A stretch of 24,389 nt of DNA from an uncultured Bacteroidota bacterium (GCA_903913355.1 CAIWKU010000406.1:1-24389), one strand, 5' to 3'. Numbered from the stretch's first letter, positions 14,409 through 23,377 are shown. Notes: a model not told the origin generated them from the letters alone. Numbers and translations: made by a program.

Positions 14409-17400
14409 ATGAGTGTGAAATACCCAGAATTCTCCGGATTGAACCTTCCGGCAATTGAACAGGAAATATTGGCAAAATGGGATAAGGAACAGGCTTTTGA
14501 AAGAAGCGTTTCTCTCAGGGAGGGTAAAAAGCCTTTTGTATTCTATGAAGGACCGCCCAGTGCCAATGGTATGCCCGGCATCCACCATGTGATCTCGCGT
14601 ACATTAAAAGATATGGTTTGTCGCTACAAAACCATGCAGGGCTTTCAGGTAAAAAGAAAAGGCGGATGGGATACCCATGGATTGCCCGTTGAATTGGGTG
14701 TAGAAAAAGAACTGGGTATTACCAAAGAAGATATCGGTAAAAAAATATCCGTAGAAGAATATAACCAGAAATGCCGGGAAGCGGTATTGCGGTATAAAGA
14801 TAAATGGGATGAACTGACAATGAAAATGGGTTACTGGGTTGATTTGGATAAACCCTATATCACATTTGAGAATAATTATATTGAAACCCTTTGGTGGATA
14901 CTAAGTGAGTTATACAAGAAGGGATTATTATATGAAAGTGTAAGCATCCAACCCTATTCACCCGCTGCAGGAACGGGATTAAGTTCACATGAACTCAATC
15001 AACCCGGCACTTATAAAGATGTGAAAGATACCAGCGTGGTAGCCATGTTCAAAGCTATACATAATGAGAAATCGGATTTCTTATTCGATGCATTGTCTGA
15101 AGAAGCATCTTTGACTACTGATAAAGAAATCTTATTCTTAGCCTGGACCACCACACCCTGGACCTTACCATCTAATCTTGGGTTAACAGTTGGCGAAAAC
15201 ATTAGCTATGTTTTGGTAGATACATTTAATCCCTATACCCATATCCGCTCCCATGTAATATTGGCCAAAGCCTTACTGGGCAAATATTTCAAGCCAGAAG
15301 CCGAAAACGGAGATTTTGCCGGGTATGATGAAAAGGCAAAAATGATACCCTGGAAGATCATTGCTGAATGCAAGGGAAAAGACCTTGAAGGGATACAATA
15401 TGAACAACTGCTTCCTTATGAAGCCAATGCTGAGATAAATATTCAGGCACAAACACCCGGTGCACTTCCCTTCCGCATATTACTCGGCGATTTTGTAACT
15501 ACCGAAGACGGAACAGGTATTGTACATACGGCACCTGCTTTTGGTGCGGATGACTATCGTGTGGGTAAGAAATACAATATTGGAATACTGACGATGGTTG
15601 ACAGACAGGGAAAATTTGTAGATGGATTGGGAGAATTCAGTAACCGATATGTTAAGAATTATAAAGATGACCCGAACTATGTAGATGTGAATGTAGATAT
15701 CAGTGTAAAGCTGAAGAAAGAGAACCGGGCCTTCAAAGTTGAAAAATATGAACACAGTTATCCGCATTGCTGGAGAACTGATAAACCCATTTTGTATTAT
15801 CCACTCGACGCCTGGTTTATCAAAACCACTGCAGTAAAAGAGAGAATGGTAGAACTGAATAAAACCATTAACTGGAAACCCAAATCAACAGGAGAAGGAC
15901 GTTTTGGAAACTGGTTGGAGAATATGGTGGACTGGAACCTGAGTCGCAGTCGTTATTGGGGAACGCCATTACCTGTATGGAGAACGGAAGATGGAGAAGA
16001 AGAAGTTTGTATCGGGTCGATTGAAGAATTAAATGAAGGAATACGCAAAGCCAATGAAGTGTTGGGTAGAGATGTAAATAAACATTACCTGCACGAGGGC
16101 ATTTTAGATTTACATAAGCCGTTTGTGGATGATATCATATTGGTAAGCGCATCGGGCAAACCGATGAAACGGGTTGCCGACCTGATAGATGTATGGTTTG
16201 ATAGTGGCGCTATGCCTTATGCACAATGGCATTATCCGTTTGAAAATAAGCACCTGATTGACAAGGGAGAAGCTTTCCCGGCTGATTTTATTGCCGAAGG
16301 TGTTGACCAAACCCGTGGCTGGTTCTATACCCTTCATGCCCTGGGTGTTATGCTGTTCGACAGTGTGGCCTATAAAGCAGTAGTGAGTAATGGACTGGTA
16401 CTGGATAAGAACGGAAATAAAATGAGCAAACGTTTGGGTAATGTGGTTAACCCTTTCGAGACGATTGAAAAATACGGTGCAGATGCAACCCGTTGGTACC
16501 TGATCACGAATGCATCGCCCTGGGATAATTTAAAATTTGATCTGGCAGGCATTCAGGAAGTACAACGCAAATTTTTTGGCACCTTATACAATACCTATCA
16601 ATTTTTTGGTTTGTATGCCAATGTAGATGGTTTCTCATTCAAAGAAGCGTATATCCCATTGGCTGAAAGACCTGAAATTGACAGATGGATCTTATCTTCT
16701 TTACATACCCTGATCCGCAATGTTACACTATCCATGGATGATTTTGAGCCAACCATGGCTGGTCGCTATATTGAAGAATTTGTAGATGAACACCTGAGTA
16801 ACTGGTATGTTCGACTCAGCCGACGCCGTTTCTGGAAGGGAGAGTATGAGCAGGATAAAATCAGTGCTTATCAAACACTATATGAGTGTTTGGAAACCAT
16901 TATCCGGTTAATGGCACCGATATCACCATTTTTTAGTGATGCAGTATTCAATAATTTAAATGGGGTTACGGGTAGGTTTGCAGTGGCATCTGTACATCAT
17001 GCAGATTTTCCAATTGCAAATGAAACCAGTATCGACAAATTGCTTGAAGAAAGAATGCAATTGGCGCAGGATGTCTGTTCCCTGGTATTATCCCTGCGCA
17101 AAAAAGTGAATATCAAGGTTCGACAACCCTTACAAAAGATTATGGTCCCGGTTTTAAACCCCGGCATGAAAACACAGCTTGAAAAGATAGAAGACCTGAT
17201 CAAGGCCGAAGTAAATGTAAAGGAGCTGGTATATATCACTGAAACGGAAGGGGTCATCAGCAAAAAAATCAAACCTAATTTTAAAGCCCTGGGCACCCGT
17301 TTAGGGGCAAAGATGAAAGCAGCTGGTGCTGCAATCGGCAATTTTAGTCAGCAGGATATCGCCACCCTTGAAAAAGACGGTCAATTTTCATTTATACTTG

Positions 17401-17783
17401 ATAATGAGGAACTTACCGTCGCTTTGTCAGATGTGGAGATTACGGCTGAAGATATTCCGGGGTGGAGTGTGGCCAGCAAAGGCAGTTTAACCGTTGCTCT
17501 GGATATCACGCTCACAGAGGAACTGAAGCAGGAAGGAGAAGCCCGTGAATTTGTGAACCGCATACAAAATATCAGAAAAGAAAGCGGTTTTGACCTCACA
17601 GACCGTATATTCGTGACCGTTCTTGAGAGCGAAAATCTCAGGGAGTCTATTATTAAATATAACGACTATATTTGCCGCGAAATTTTGGCAGATACCATTG
17701 ATTGGGCACCCCAAGTATCGGGTGGTATGGAGATTGATATCAATGATATGCTGTTAACCGTGGTTGTTAACAAAAAAGGATAA
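14409..17783 (+). CDS. ileS: Isoleucyl-tRNA synthetase, long eukaryote-like (type 2) form
   Basis: IleRS charges tRNA-Ile and edits misactivated valine. The protein has 1124 residues, longer than the roughly 940 of the E. coli type, as is usual in Bacteroidota. The class I signature segment EGPPSANGMPGIHHV (47-61) holds GIHH (57-60) where HxGH is expected. GGWDTHGLPVE follows at about 84-94; the CP1 editing domain includes LAWTTTPWTLPSN (threonine-rich editing motif) and GTGIVHTAPAFG; WFDSG, DQTRGWFYTLH and KMSKR (671-675) are present. The C-terminal region after about 900 has no zinc-binding cysteine pairs, unlike type 1. The gene ends 6 bp before the DksA-like gene, so the two are probably co-transcribed. 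Confidence 0.97.
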   Translation: MSVKYPEFSGLNLPAIEQEILAKWDKEQAFERSVSLREGKKPFVFYEGPPSANGMPGIHHVISRTLKDMVCRYKTMQGFQVKRKGGWDTHGLPVELGVEKELGITKEDIGKKISVEEYNQKCREAVLRYKDKWDELTMKMGYWVDLDKPYITFENNYIETLWWILSELYKKGLLYESVSIQPYSPAAGTGLSSHELNQPGTYKDVKDTSVVAMFKAIHNEKSDFLFDALSEEASLTTDKEILFLAWTTTPWTLPSNLGLTVGENISYVLVDTFNPYTHIRSHVILAKALLGKYFKPEAENGDFAGYDEKAKMIPWKIIAECKGKDLEGIQYEQLLPYEANAEINIQAQTPGALPFRILLGDFVTTEDGTGIVHTAPAFGADDYRVGKKYNIGILTMVDRQGKFVDGLGEFSNRYVKNYKDDPNYVDVNVDISVKLKKENRAFKVEKYEHSYPHCWRTDKPILYYPLDAWFIKTTAVKERMVELNKTINWKPKSTGEGRFGNWLENMVDWNLSRSRYWGTPLPVWRTEDGEEEVCIGSIEELNEGIRKANEVLGRDVNKHYLHEGILDLHKPFVDDIILVSASGKPMKRVADLIDVWFDSGAMPYAQWHYPFENKHLIDKGEAFPADFIAEGVDQTRGWFYTLHALGVMLFDSVAYKAVVSNGLVLDKNGNKMSKRLGNVVNPFETIEKYGADATRWYLITNASPWDNLKFDLAGIQEVQRKFFGTLYNTYQFFGLYANVDGFSFKEAYIPLAERPEIDRWILSSLHTLIRNVTLSMDDFEPTMAGRYIEEFVDEHLSNWYVRLSRRRFWKGEYEQDKISAYQTLYECLETIIRLMAPISPFFSDAVFNNLNGVTGRFAVASVHHADFPIANETSIDKLLEERMQLAQDVCSLVLSLRKKVNIKVRQPLQKIMVPVLNPGMKTQLEKIEDLIKAEVNVKELVYITETEGVISKKIKPNFKALGTRLGAKMKAAGAAIGNFSQQDIATLEKDGQFSFILDNEELTVALSDVEITAEDIPGWSVASKGSLTVALDITLTEELKQEGEAREFVNRIQNIRKESGFDLTDRIFVTVLESENLRESIIKYNDYICREILADTIDWAPQVSGGMEIDINDMLLTVVVNKKG

Positions 17784-17789
17784 AACTCT

Positions 17790-18770
17790 ATGGCTACTAA
17801 GAAACCTGCTCCAAAAAAGGCGGCTCCGTCTAAAAAAACGGCTCCGGCTAAAAAAGTTGCCCCCAAGCCAGCTCCTAAAAAAGCAGTACCCGCAAAAAAA
17901 GCGGTGCCAGCCAAAAAAGCAGTCGTAAAACCGGCTCCTAAAAAAGCAGCACCGGCAAAACCTGTAAAAAAAGCAGTTGCCAAACCAGCCCCAAAGCCGG
18001 CTCCTAAAAAAGCACCTGCGCCAGCTCCTAAAAAAGCAGCACCGGTAAAAAAAGTTGTTGCCAAACCGGCACCCGCTCCTAAACCTGCTCCTAAGGCAGT
18101 AGTTAAGCCAAGTCCTGTTGTGGCAAAACCTGCTCCTAAGGCAGTTGCGCCGGTAGCAAAACCAGCACCTGCACCAGTGCCAGCCAAACCCATTCCCGTA
18201 GTAAAGCCAAAAGTGGAAGTAAAACTGCCACCCGCTCCTCCGGTTAAACCCGTAAAAAAGCAACCTGAACCCATAAAAGACGTGAAAGTACCTAAGATCA
18301 ATACTAAGACGAGCATTCCTTATCAGCCCGGATATACCCAATTAGAAAAAAGAACAGATGCCGCCAAAACCAATGGCGACCCACTGGTTAAATATAGTGA
18401 TACTGAACTGAACGAGTTTCGTGAACTGATTACTAAAAAATTGGACGCTGCAAAAAAAGAACTTACTTATTTACAAGGCCTGATTACCCGAAAAGATGAA
18501 ATGGGCGGTGATAATGATGATGCCCGTTATATGACCATGGAAGATGGCAGTATGAGTATGGAAAGAGAGCAACTTAGCCAGATGGCAAGTCGCCAGATCA
18601 CTTATATTGATCACCTCGAAAAAGCCGCTATGCGTATCGAAAACAAAACCTATGGTGTTTGTCGCGTTACCGGTAAACTGATCGATAAAGCCCGTTTACG
18701 TGCCGTACCTCATGCAACATTAAGTCTTGAAGCCAAACTGGGATTGGTAAAACCCACAGCTGAACAATAA
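17790..18770 (+). CDS. DksA/TraR-like protein with lysine/alanine/proline-rich N-terminal tail
   Basis: The protein has 326 residues. Residues 1 to about 165 are almost only Lys, Ala, Pro and Val in units like PAPKKAAPAKK, resembling histone H1 tails and expected to be disordered and very basic. Residues about 203-317 match the DksA/TraR fold: a coiled-coil-like helix pair (YSDTELNEFRELITKKL onward, and MEREQLSQMASRQITYIDHL) with an acidic tip at 240-252, then YGVCRVTGKLIDKARLRAVPHATLS. Only Cys291 of the four zinc cysteines remains. DksA proteins bind the RNA polymerase secondary channel and alter transcription; whether this one does so, or binds DNA through the tail, is not known. It follows ileS by 6 bp and ends at a strong terminator. 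A-rich runs in the tail are slippage-prone. Confidence 0.85.
   Translation: MATKKPAPKKAAPSKKTAPAKKVAPKPAPKKAVPAKKAVPAKKAVVKPAPKKAAPAKPVKKAVAKPAPKPAPKKAPAPAPKKAAPVKKVVAKPAPAPKPAPKAVVKPSPVVAKPAPKAVAPVAKPAPAPVPAKPIPVVKPKVEVKLPPAPPVKPVKKQPEPIKDVKVPKINTKTSIPYQPGYTQLEKRTDAAKTNGDPLVKYSDTELNEFRELITKKLDAAKKELTYLQGLITRKDEMGGDNDDARYMTMEDGSMSMEREQLSQMASRQITYIDHLEKAAMRIENKTYGVCRVTGKLIDKARLRAVPHATLSLEAKLGLVKPTAEQ
17805..18250 (+). repeat. Low-complexity coding repeat for the K/A/P-rich tail
   Basis: Units such as GCTCCTAAAAAAGCA and CCGGCTCCTAAAAAAGC recur many times, encoding PAPKKA-type peptides. Frequent runs of six or seven A make the tract prone to length change. Long Gly/Ala-rich antisense frames over this tract are by-products of the composition. 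Confidence 0.8.
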
Positions 18771-18790
18771 ACCCAACTTACTTTACTGAT

Positions 18791-18838
18791 AAAGCCTTAA
18801 GCAGATCGGGATTTCCCTCAGCTTAAGGCTTTTTTGTT
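18791..18838 (+). terminator. Intrinsic terminator after the ileS operon
   Basis: AAAGCCTTAAGC (18791-18802) pairs perfectly with GCTTAAGGCTTT (18821-18832), with an inner GGGA/TCCC stem, followed by a T-rich run to 18838. It lies 20 bp after the DksA-like stop. The other strand has only a weak T-tract, so it may terminate the convergent ABC gene less well. Confidence 0.9.
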
Positions 18839-18873
18839 TGCTTTACTACTTAATCTGTCTGTATATAAATAAT

Positions 18874-20694
18874 CTATTTCTCTTCCTGCATTTCTACGAG
18901 CTTCCGATAATGACCGTTTTGGGCAAGTAATTCATCATGACTGCCTCTTTCAATGATCATTCCTTTTTGTAAAACAATGATCTCATCTGCATGGCGAATG
19001 GTAGATAAGCGGTGAGCTATTACCAGTGAAGTTCGGTTTTGCATCATCTGGTTAATGGCATCCTGCACCAGTCTTTCGCTTTCGGTATCGAGGGAAGAAG
19101 TGGCTTCGTCCAAAATTAAAATCGGAGGGTTCTTTAATACTGCACGGGCAATGGTTACACGTTGTCTTTCACCTCCACTTAACTTGGTTCCCCTGTCGCC
19201 AATATTCTCTTGAAAACCTTCCTCTTTTTGTTTGATAAATTGTAAAGCATTGGCAACAGCAGCCGCATGCTCAATTTCAGTTTCGGTTACTTTTTCTGAT
19301 CCCAGGGTAATATTATTGGCAATCGTATCATTAAACAGAATAGGCTCTTGTGTAACAATACCCATCAGGTTTCTGATTGAGTGCAATGAATAATTTTTAA
19401 TATTTACCCCGTCTATTAATATTTCCCCGCCCGAAACATCATGAAAGCGGGGAACCAGATCGGCCAGGGAACTTTTTCCGGCACCCGAAGAACCTACGAG
19501 GGCAACGGTTTTACCCTTTTCAATTACCAGGTTGATATCTTTTAAAATGATATTGTCTTCATAGGCAAACGAAACGTTCCTGAATTCAATACTATGATTG
19601 AAACTGGGGATAGCCACTGCCCCCGGCATATCGGTAACCGTTACAGGCGCCTGTAAAACTTCTTCTATCCGTTGAATGGCCGAACTGCCTCTTTGGGCAT
19701 TATAAAAAGCGGTTGATAATGATTTGGAAGGGTTAATGATCTGGGTAAAAAATACAATATAGGTGATAAAAGTATCTGCCTCTAATCCAGCCTGTTTATT
19801 CAAAACCAGGTTACCGCCAAACCATAAAATGCAGCATAATACCACTACACCTAAAAACTCAGACATCGGTGAAGCCAGATCGCGACGAAAATTCATCCGG
19901 TTACGGATATGGTTCAGGGTATTATTTGTCTGGAAGAATTTAGAGCGCAAGATTCTTTCGGCATTAAAGGCTTTGATCACCCGCAATCCACTAAGGGTTT
20001 CATCCAGTATCGACATCAATGTGCCCAATTGTTCCTGCGAGGCGGTGGATTGCTTTTTCAAGGAACGACTTACCCTTCCAATGATAAATCCGGTTAATGG
20101 CAATAACACCATGAGAAACAGGGATAGGGCGGGACTTAAATAGATCAGGCAAACGAGAATGACAATGATATTTAATGGATCGCGAATAAGACCCTCTAGT
20201 GTTCCCAATACACTGAATTCAACTTCATTGGCGTCATTACTCATCCTGCTGATGATATCACCCTTGCGTTGCTCTGTAAAATAACCAATGGGCAGTTCCA
20301 GTATTTTGGCATATAAATCGGATCGTAATTTGGTCATTACATAATTCCGCATAGGCGCTAAAACCCTATAGGAGAGGTAGGTAAACAGGTTTTTCAAGAA
20401 AACTGAAACCAGTATCATTACGCAAATTGCCCCCAGCGCATAAATCTCGCTATGTTGCTTGATCAACTGGCTGATCAGGTATTTTAAATAGTTGGAAATG
20501 CTGCTTGCATTAAAACCCACTTGCGGAGCAATGTTCAGCAGTTTTTCCTTCCCGAAAAGCATTTGTAAAAAAGGGGCCAGCATGGCCAGGGAAACCAGGG
20601 AAAAAACAATGGATAGGATATTAAACAGAACATAGAGAACTATATTCCTTTTCTGGCTCCTCAGGTAAAAAAATATTCTTGAAAATCGTTTCAT
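18874..20694 (-). CDS. ABC exporter, fused membrane and ATPase domains (MsbA-like)
   Basis: This is a half-transporter of 606 residues from the ATG at 20694. The N-terminal membrane domain has about six helices (20-48, 84-105, 172-208 as a pair, 280-298, 306-325) and the coupling pattern ELPIGYFTEQRKGDIISRMSND (from 133). The ATPase domain has Walker A GSSGAGKS (401-408), Q-loop Gln449, signature LSGGE (505-509), Walker B ILILDE (525-530) and switch His561, all intact. The closest well-known family is MsbA, the lipid A-core flippase, but drug or peptide exporters share this layout and the substrate cannot be told. A frame from 20784 adds 30 residues that overlap rbfA and its promoter, so 20694 is preferred. 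Confidence 0.92.
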   Translation of the reverse strand: MKRFSRIFFYLRSQKRNIVLYVLFNILSIVFSLVSLAMLAPFLQMLFGKEKLLNIAPQVGFNASSISNYLKYLISQLIKQHSEIYALGAICVMILVSVFLKNLFTYLSYRVLAPMRNYVMTKLRSDLYAKILELPIGYFTEQRKGDIISRMSNDANEVEFSVLGTLEGLIRDPLNIIVILVCLIYLSPALSLFLMVLLPLTGFIIGRVSRSLKKQSTASQEQLGTLMSILDETLSGLRVIKAFNAERILRSKFFQTNNTLNHIRNRMNFRRDLASPMSEFLGVVVLCCILWFGGNLVLNKQAGLEADTFITYIVFFTQIINPSKSLSTAFYNAQRGSSAIQRIEEVLQAPVTVTDMPGAVAIPSFNHSIEFRNVSFAYEDNIILKDINLVIEKGKTVALVGSSGAGKSSLADLVPRFHDVSGGEILIDGVNIKNYSLHSIRNLMGIVTQEPILFNDTIANNITLGSEKVTETEIEHAAAVANALQFIKQKEEGFQENIGDRGTKLSGGERQRVTIARAVLKNPPILILDEATSSLDTESERLVQDAINQMMQNRTSLVIAHRLSTIRHADEIIVLQKGMIIERGSHDELLAQNGHYRKLVEMQEEK

Positions 20695-20719
20695 AAAATG
20701 TAAAAACAGTAAAACACAG

Positions 20720-20727
20720 CAAAGTAA
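20720..20727 (-). promoter_or_regulatory. Possible promoter for the ABC exporter gene
   Basis: The coding strand reads TTACTTTG, one mismatch from TAnnTTTG, 25 bp before the ATG, with a TTTG 17 bp further upstream (20745-20748). It directly adjoins the opposite rbfA element, so the two promoters would compete. Confidence 0.3.
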
Positions 20728-20728
20728 G

Positions 20729-20736
20729 TACTTTTG
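20729..20736 (+). promoter_or_regulatory. Bacteroidota -7 promoter element before rbfA
   Basis: TACTTTTG matches TAnnTTTG exactly, 21 bp before the rbfA ATG. No -33 TTTG is seen on this strand at the right distance. Confidence 0.5.
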
Positions 20737-20757
20737 TAGCCAATCAAATGTTAGAAA

Positions 20758-21129
20758 ATGGAGGAAGGTAAACGCCAGAGACAAGTGGCAGGCGCACTAC
20801 AGGAAGAATTAAATGATATATTCAGAAGATTGGGTTTGGGTATGATTGATGGAGGTATGGTGTCTATTTCTTCAGTGAAAGTGACACCGGATCTGCTCGA
20901 AGCAAGGATCTATCTGAGCCTTTTTCAGGTAAAAGAACCGGCCGGTGTTATGAAAATCATCGAAGCCCGTGCCTGGGAAATTAAGAAAGAATTGGCCGAC
21001 AGGGTAAAACACCAATTAAGAAGAATCCCGGTATTACATTTTTATTTGGATGATACCCTGGATTATGTGTTTAAAATGGAGGAGATCTTTAAAAAGATCG
21101 GTGACGAAAAAGCACCAGACTCGGAATAA
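20758..21129 (+). CDS. rbfA: 30S ribosome-binding factor A
   Basis: RbfA binds the 30S subunit late in assembly, aiding 16S 5' end maturation and cold growth. The protein has 123 residues, a single KH-like domain. Family patterns are the N-terminal RQRQVAGALQEELNDIF, VSISSVKVTPDLLEARIYLSLF and the closing LRRIPVLHFYLDDTLDYVFKMEEIF. It is divergent from the ABC exporter gene and 46 bp ahead of a LolC/E-type permease gene on the same strand. Confidence 0.95.
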   Translation: MEEGKRQRQVAGALQEELNDIFRRLGLGMIDGGMVSISSVKVTPDLLEARIYLSLFQVKEPAGVMKIIEARAWEIKKELADRVKHQLRRIPVLHFYLDDTLDYVFKMEEIFKKIGDEKAPDSE

Positions 21130-21175
21130 AATCAGTCAATCTTTGTAAGAAAACTTATCATAAAAATTCCCTGTA

Positions 21176-22390
21176 TTGAATCTGCTTTTTGCCTGGCGAT
21201 ATTTCAGGTCCAGTAAATCAACAAATGCCATCAATATCATTGCATGGATCAGTATGGTGGCTATTGCCGTAGGAACAGCGGCCCTGATTGTGGTACTCAG
21301 TGTTTTTAATGGTTTTGAAGGATTGGTTAAGGAATTGTATTCGGATTTTTATGCGGATATGCGGATCATTCCTGTTGAAGGAAAAACTTTTCATATTTCA
21401 GATGAACAAATCAGAAAAATTCGACAGACAAAGGGTGTGGCCGTTATCAGTTTTGTAGCAGAAGAGAAGGCGGTATTGAATGGTGCATTCCAGTCCATCG
21501 TTTCCTTAAAAGGAGTAGACAATCAATTTACACAGATCAATAAGATCAACTCACCCAAACATATTCTGCGGGGCAAATTTGACCTGGGTACTATCGAGGA
21601 CCCCAAATTAGTAGTGGGTGCAGGTATCGAAAATGCAGCTGGAGTAGATGTAACCAAAGGCATTTATCCCGCCGTAATTTATTTACCTAATAAAGAAGCA
21701 GCAAAACTCAGTTCAGAAGACGGACTTCTATCCGCCAAGGTAATGCCATCCGGAACTTTTGCCGTACAACAGGATTTCGATAATGCTTATGTTTTCAGTA
21801 ACCTGGGTTTTGTAAAATATATGTTGGGAATGAAGGCGGATGAGTTCAGTGGTATTGAAATGAAACTTTCAGATGACCCGGATAAAGTAAAAAAGATATT
21901 ACAAATACAACTGGGAACGGGCTTTCGTATCGAAACACGATATGAACAGAATAAAAGCCTCTATGGCGTAATGGAGGTGGAAAAATGGGTAATCTATGGA
22001 ATACTTTCTTTGATACTGATTGTAGCCGCTTTTAATATGATTGGTGCATTAACCATGCTGGTGCTCGAAAAGCAAAAAGATATTGCAGTGCTGAAAGCCA
22101 TGGGCGCCAATGACCAAATGGTTCAAAAAATATTCCTGAGTGAGGGGCTTCTATTAGCAGGAATTGGTGGCGGAGCAGGTATTGTTATCGCAACCTTTAT
22201 TTGTTGGTTACAGATACAATTCAAACTGATTAAACTGGGGGGTAACAGTTTTATTATTGATTATTACCCTGTAAAAATGGCTGTTGGAGATTTTTTCCTG
22301 GTAACAGGAACCGTTCTATTGATTGCCCTGTTCGCAGCATGGCTACCATCCCGAAAAGCCAGCCTCCAATTGTTTTCCTTGAAAAGCTAA
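21176..22390 (+). CDS. LolC/LolE-type lipoprotein-releasing permease (FtsX family), TTG start
   Basis: The protein has 404 residues with the MacB/LolCDE permease layout: first helix at about 22-46 (IIAWISMVAIAVGTAALIVV), a long periplasmic domain (about 50-265), then three helices at about 268-295, 318-345 and 370-397. The segment LEKQKDIAVLKAMGA (about 297-311) is the FtsX-family cytoplasmic coupling loop. The start is TTG at 21176, giving MNLLFAWRYFRSSKSTNAINIIAW, which fits the family well; no upstream in-frame ATG fits. Members release lipoproteins from the inner membrane for the Lol pathway with an ATPase such as LolD, which is not in this window. It follows rbfA by 46 bp and is probably co-transcribed. 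Confidence 0.9.
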   Translation: MNLLFAWRYFRSSKSTNAINIIAWISMVAIAVGTAALIVVLSVFNGFEGLVKELYSDFYADMRIIPVEGKTFHISDEQIRKIRQTKGVAVISFVAEEKAVLNGAFQSIVSLKGVDNQFTQINKINSPKHILRGKFDLGTIEDPKLVVGAGIENAAGVDVTKGIYPAVIYLPNKEAAKLSSEDGLLSAKVMPSGTFAVQQDFDNAYVFSNLGFVKYMLGMKADEFSGIEMKLSDDPDKVKKILQIQLGTGFRIETRYEQNKSLYGVMEVEKWVIYGILSLILIVAAFNMIGALTMLVLEKQKDIAVLKAMGANDQMVQKIFLSEGLLLAGIGGGAGIVIATFICWLQIQFKLIKLGGNSFIIDYYPVKMAVGDFFLVTGTVLLIALFAAWLPSRKASLQLFSLKS

Positions 22391-22417
22391 GGGTAATTTT
22401 TTGTCTTTTTGTAGGAT

Positions 22418-22466
22418 ATAAAAAACCACAGACCATTCGATAAAAAATCTATCTGTGAATCTGTGG
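22418..22466 (-). terminator. Likely intrinsic terminator after the transketolase gene
   Basis: On the minus strand CCACAG (22461-22466) pairs with CTGTGG (22426-22431), with an inner ATTC/GAAT stem (22457-22460 with 22435-22438), followed directly by TTTTTTATAT. The loop is long, so strength is uncertain. It lies 28 bp past the transketolase stop, between two convergent genes. Confidence 0.6.
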
Positions 22467-22494
22467 CTTATTAATTATGTAAAAAAATCAGCTC

Positions 22495-23337
22495 TTAATA
22501 GTCCCCCAATGTTTCAGGCAATTGCGCCAAAGCCCTTGCCAATTGTTCATCATTCGGCGCAATACCATGCCATTCATGACTTCCTTCCATAAAATCTACC
22601 CCTTTACCCATCGAAGTCTTCATCAAAATACAGATAGGTTTACCCTGACCCGTCATTGATTTGGCTTTATCCAAAGTTGCCACAGTATCATCCATATCAT
22701 TACCATCCATTTCTATCACGGTCCAGTTGAAAGCTTCAAATTTTGCACGTAAACTATCCAATCCCATTACCTGTTTGGTAGGACCGTCGATCTGCTGACC
22801 GTTCCAGTCAATCGTAGCGATCAGGTTATCTACTTTTTTATGAGCCGCAAACATAATGGCTTCCCAGTTCTGGCCTTCATCCAGTTCTCCATCTCCGTGA
22901 AGTGAAAAAACCAGGTGATTATCCCCATTCAGTTTCTTGGTTAAAGCTGCCCCAATGGCTACACTCATACCCTGACCCAAAGAGCCACTGGCAATACGAA
23001 TACCCGGCAGGTGTTCATGTGTAGTAGGGTGACCCTGTAAACGGGAATTGATTTTACGAAAAGTAGCCAGTTCTTTTACTTCAAAATAACCTGTACGGGC
23101 AAGCACAGAGTAATACACTGGCGAAATATGTCCGTTGGAAAGGAAAAACAGGTCCTCATTTTTACCATCCATCAAAAAAGGAAGATGATGGTGCATAGAA
23201 TGAAAGAACAGGGCTGTCATAAAATCGGCACAACCCAGCGAACCGCCGGGGTGACCGCTTTGTACGGCATGTACCATTCTAACAATATCGCGCCTAACCT
23301 GGCTGGCTGTTTTTTGAAGATCCTGTATACTGCTCAT
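22495..23337 (-). CDS. Transketolase, N-terminal subunit (split form)
   Basis: Transketolase moves two-carbon units between sugar phosphates in the pentose phosphate pathway. This 280-residue protein covers only the thiamine-diphosphate N-terminal domain: SGHPGGSLGCADF (27-39), FLSNGHISPVYYS, GSLGQGMSVAIGAAL (118-132), and the ThDP/metal motif from GDGE (148-151) to Asn179 in IDWNGQQ. The length and clean ending fit the split transketolase in which the C-terminal half is a separate gene. That partner is often directly downstream, but here a terminator and a convergent gene follow, so it must be elsewhere. A -7 element (23358-23365) precedes it. Confidence 0.93.
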   Translation of the reverse strand: MSSIQDLQKTASQVRRDIVRMVHAVQSGHPGGSLGCADFMTALFFHSMHHHLPFLMDGKNEDLFFLSNGHISPVYYSVLARTGYFEVKELATFRKINSRLQGHPTTHEHLPGIRIASGSLGQGMSVAIGAALTKKLNGDNHLVFSLHGDGELDEGQNWEAIMFAAHKKVDNLIATIDWNGQQIDGPTKQVMGLDSLRAKFEAFNWTVIEMDGNDMDDTVATLDKAKSMTGQGKPICILMKTSMGKGVDFMEGSHEWHGIAPNDEQLARALAQLPETLGDY

Positions 23338-23357
23338 TGTATTTTTAATAAGTATTG

Positions 23358-23365
23358 CAAATATA
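23358..23365 (-). promoter_or_regulatory. Bacteroidota -7 promoter element before the transketolase gene
   Basis: The coding strand reads TATATTTG, an exact TAnnTTTG match, 20 bp before the ATG. No TTTG is seen at the -33 distance; that position is taken by heptamer-periodic sequence. Confidence 0.5.
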
Positions 23366-23377
23366 GGGACTTAGGCA

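Noticed and set aside
17666..18341. Two long minus-strand frames (195 and 216 codons) rich in Gly/Ala or Cys/Arg/Phe
   Set aside because: They are antisense to the K/A/P-rich repeat tract of the DksA-like gene; their length comes from the biased composition, and they resemble no protein family.
20695..20784. Upstream extension of the ABC exporter gene
   Set aside because: It would overlap the rbfA start and promoter; the shorter form starting MKRFSRIFFYLR fits the family.
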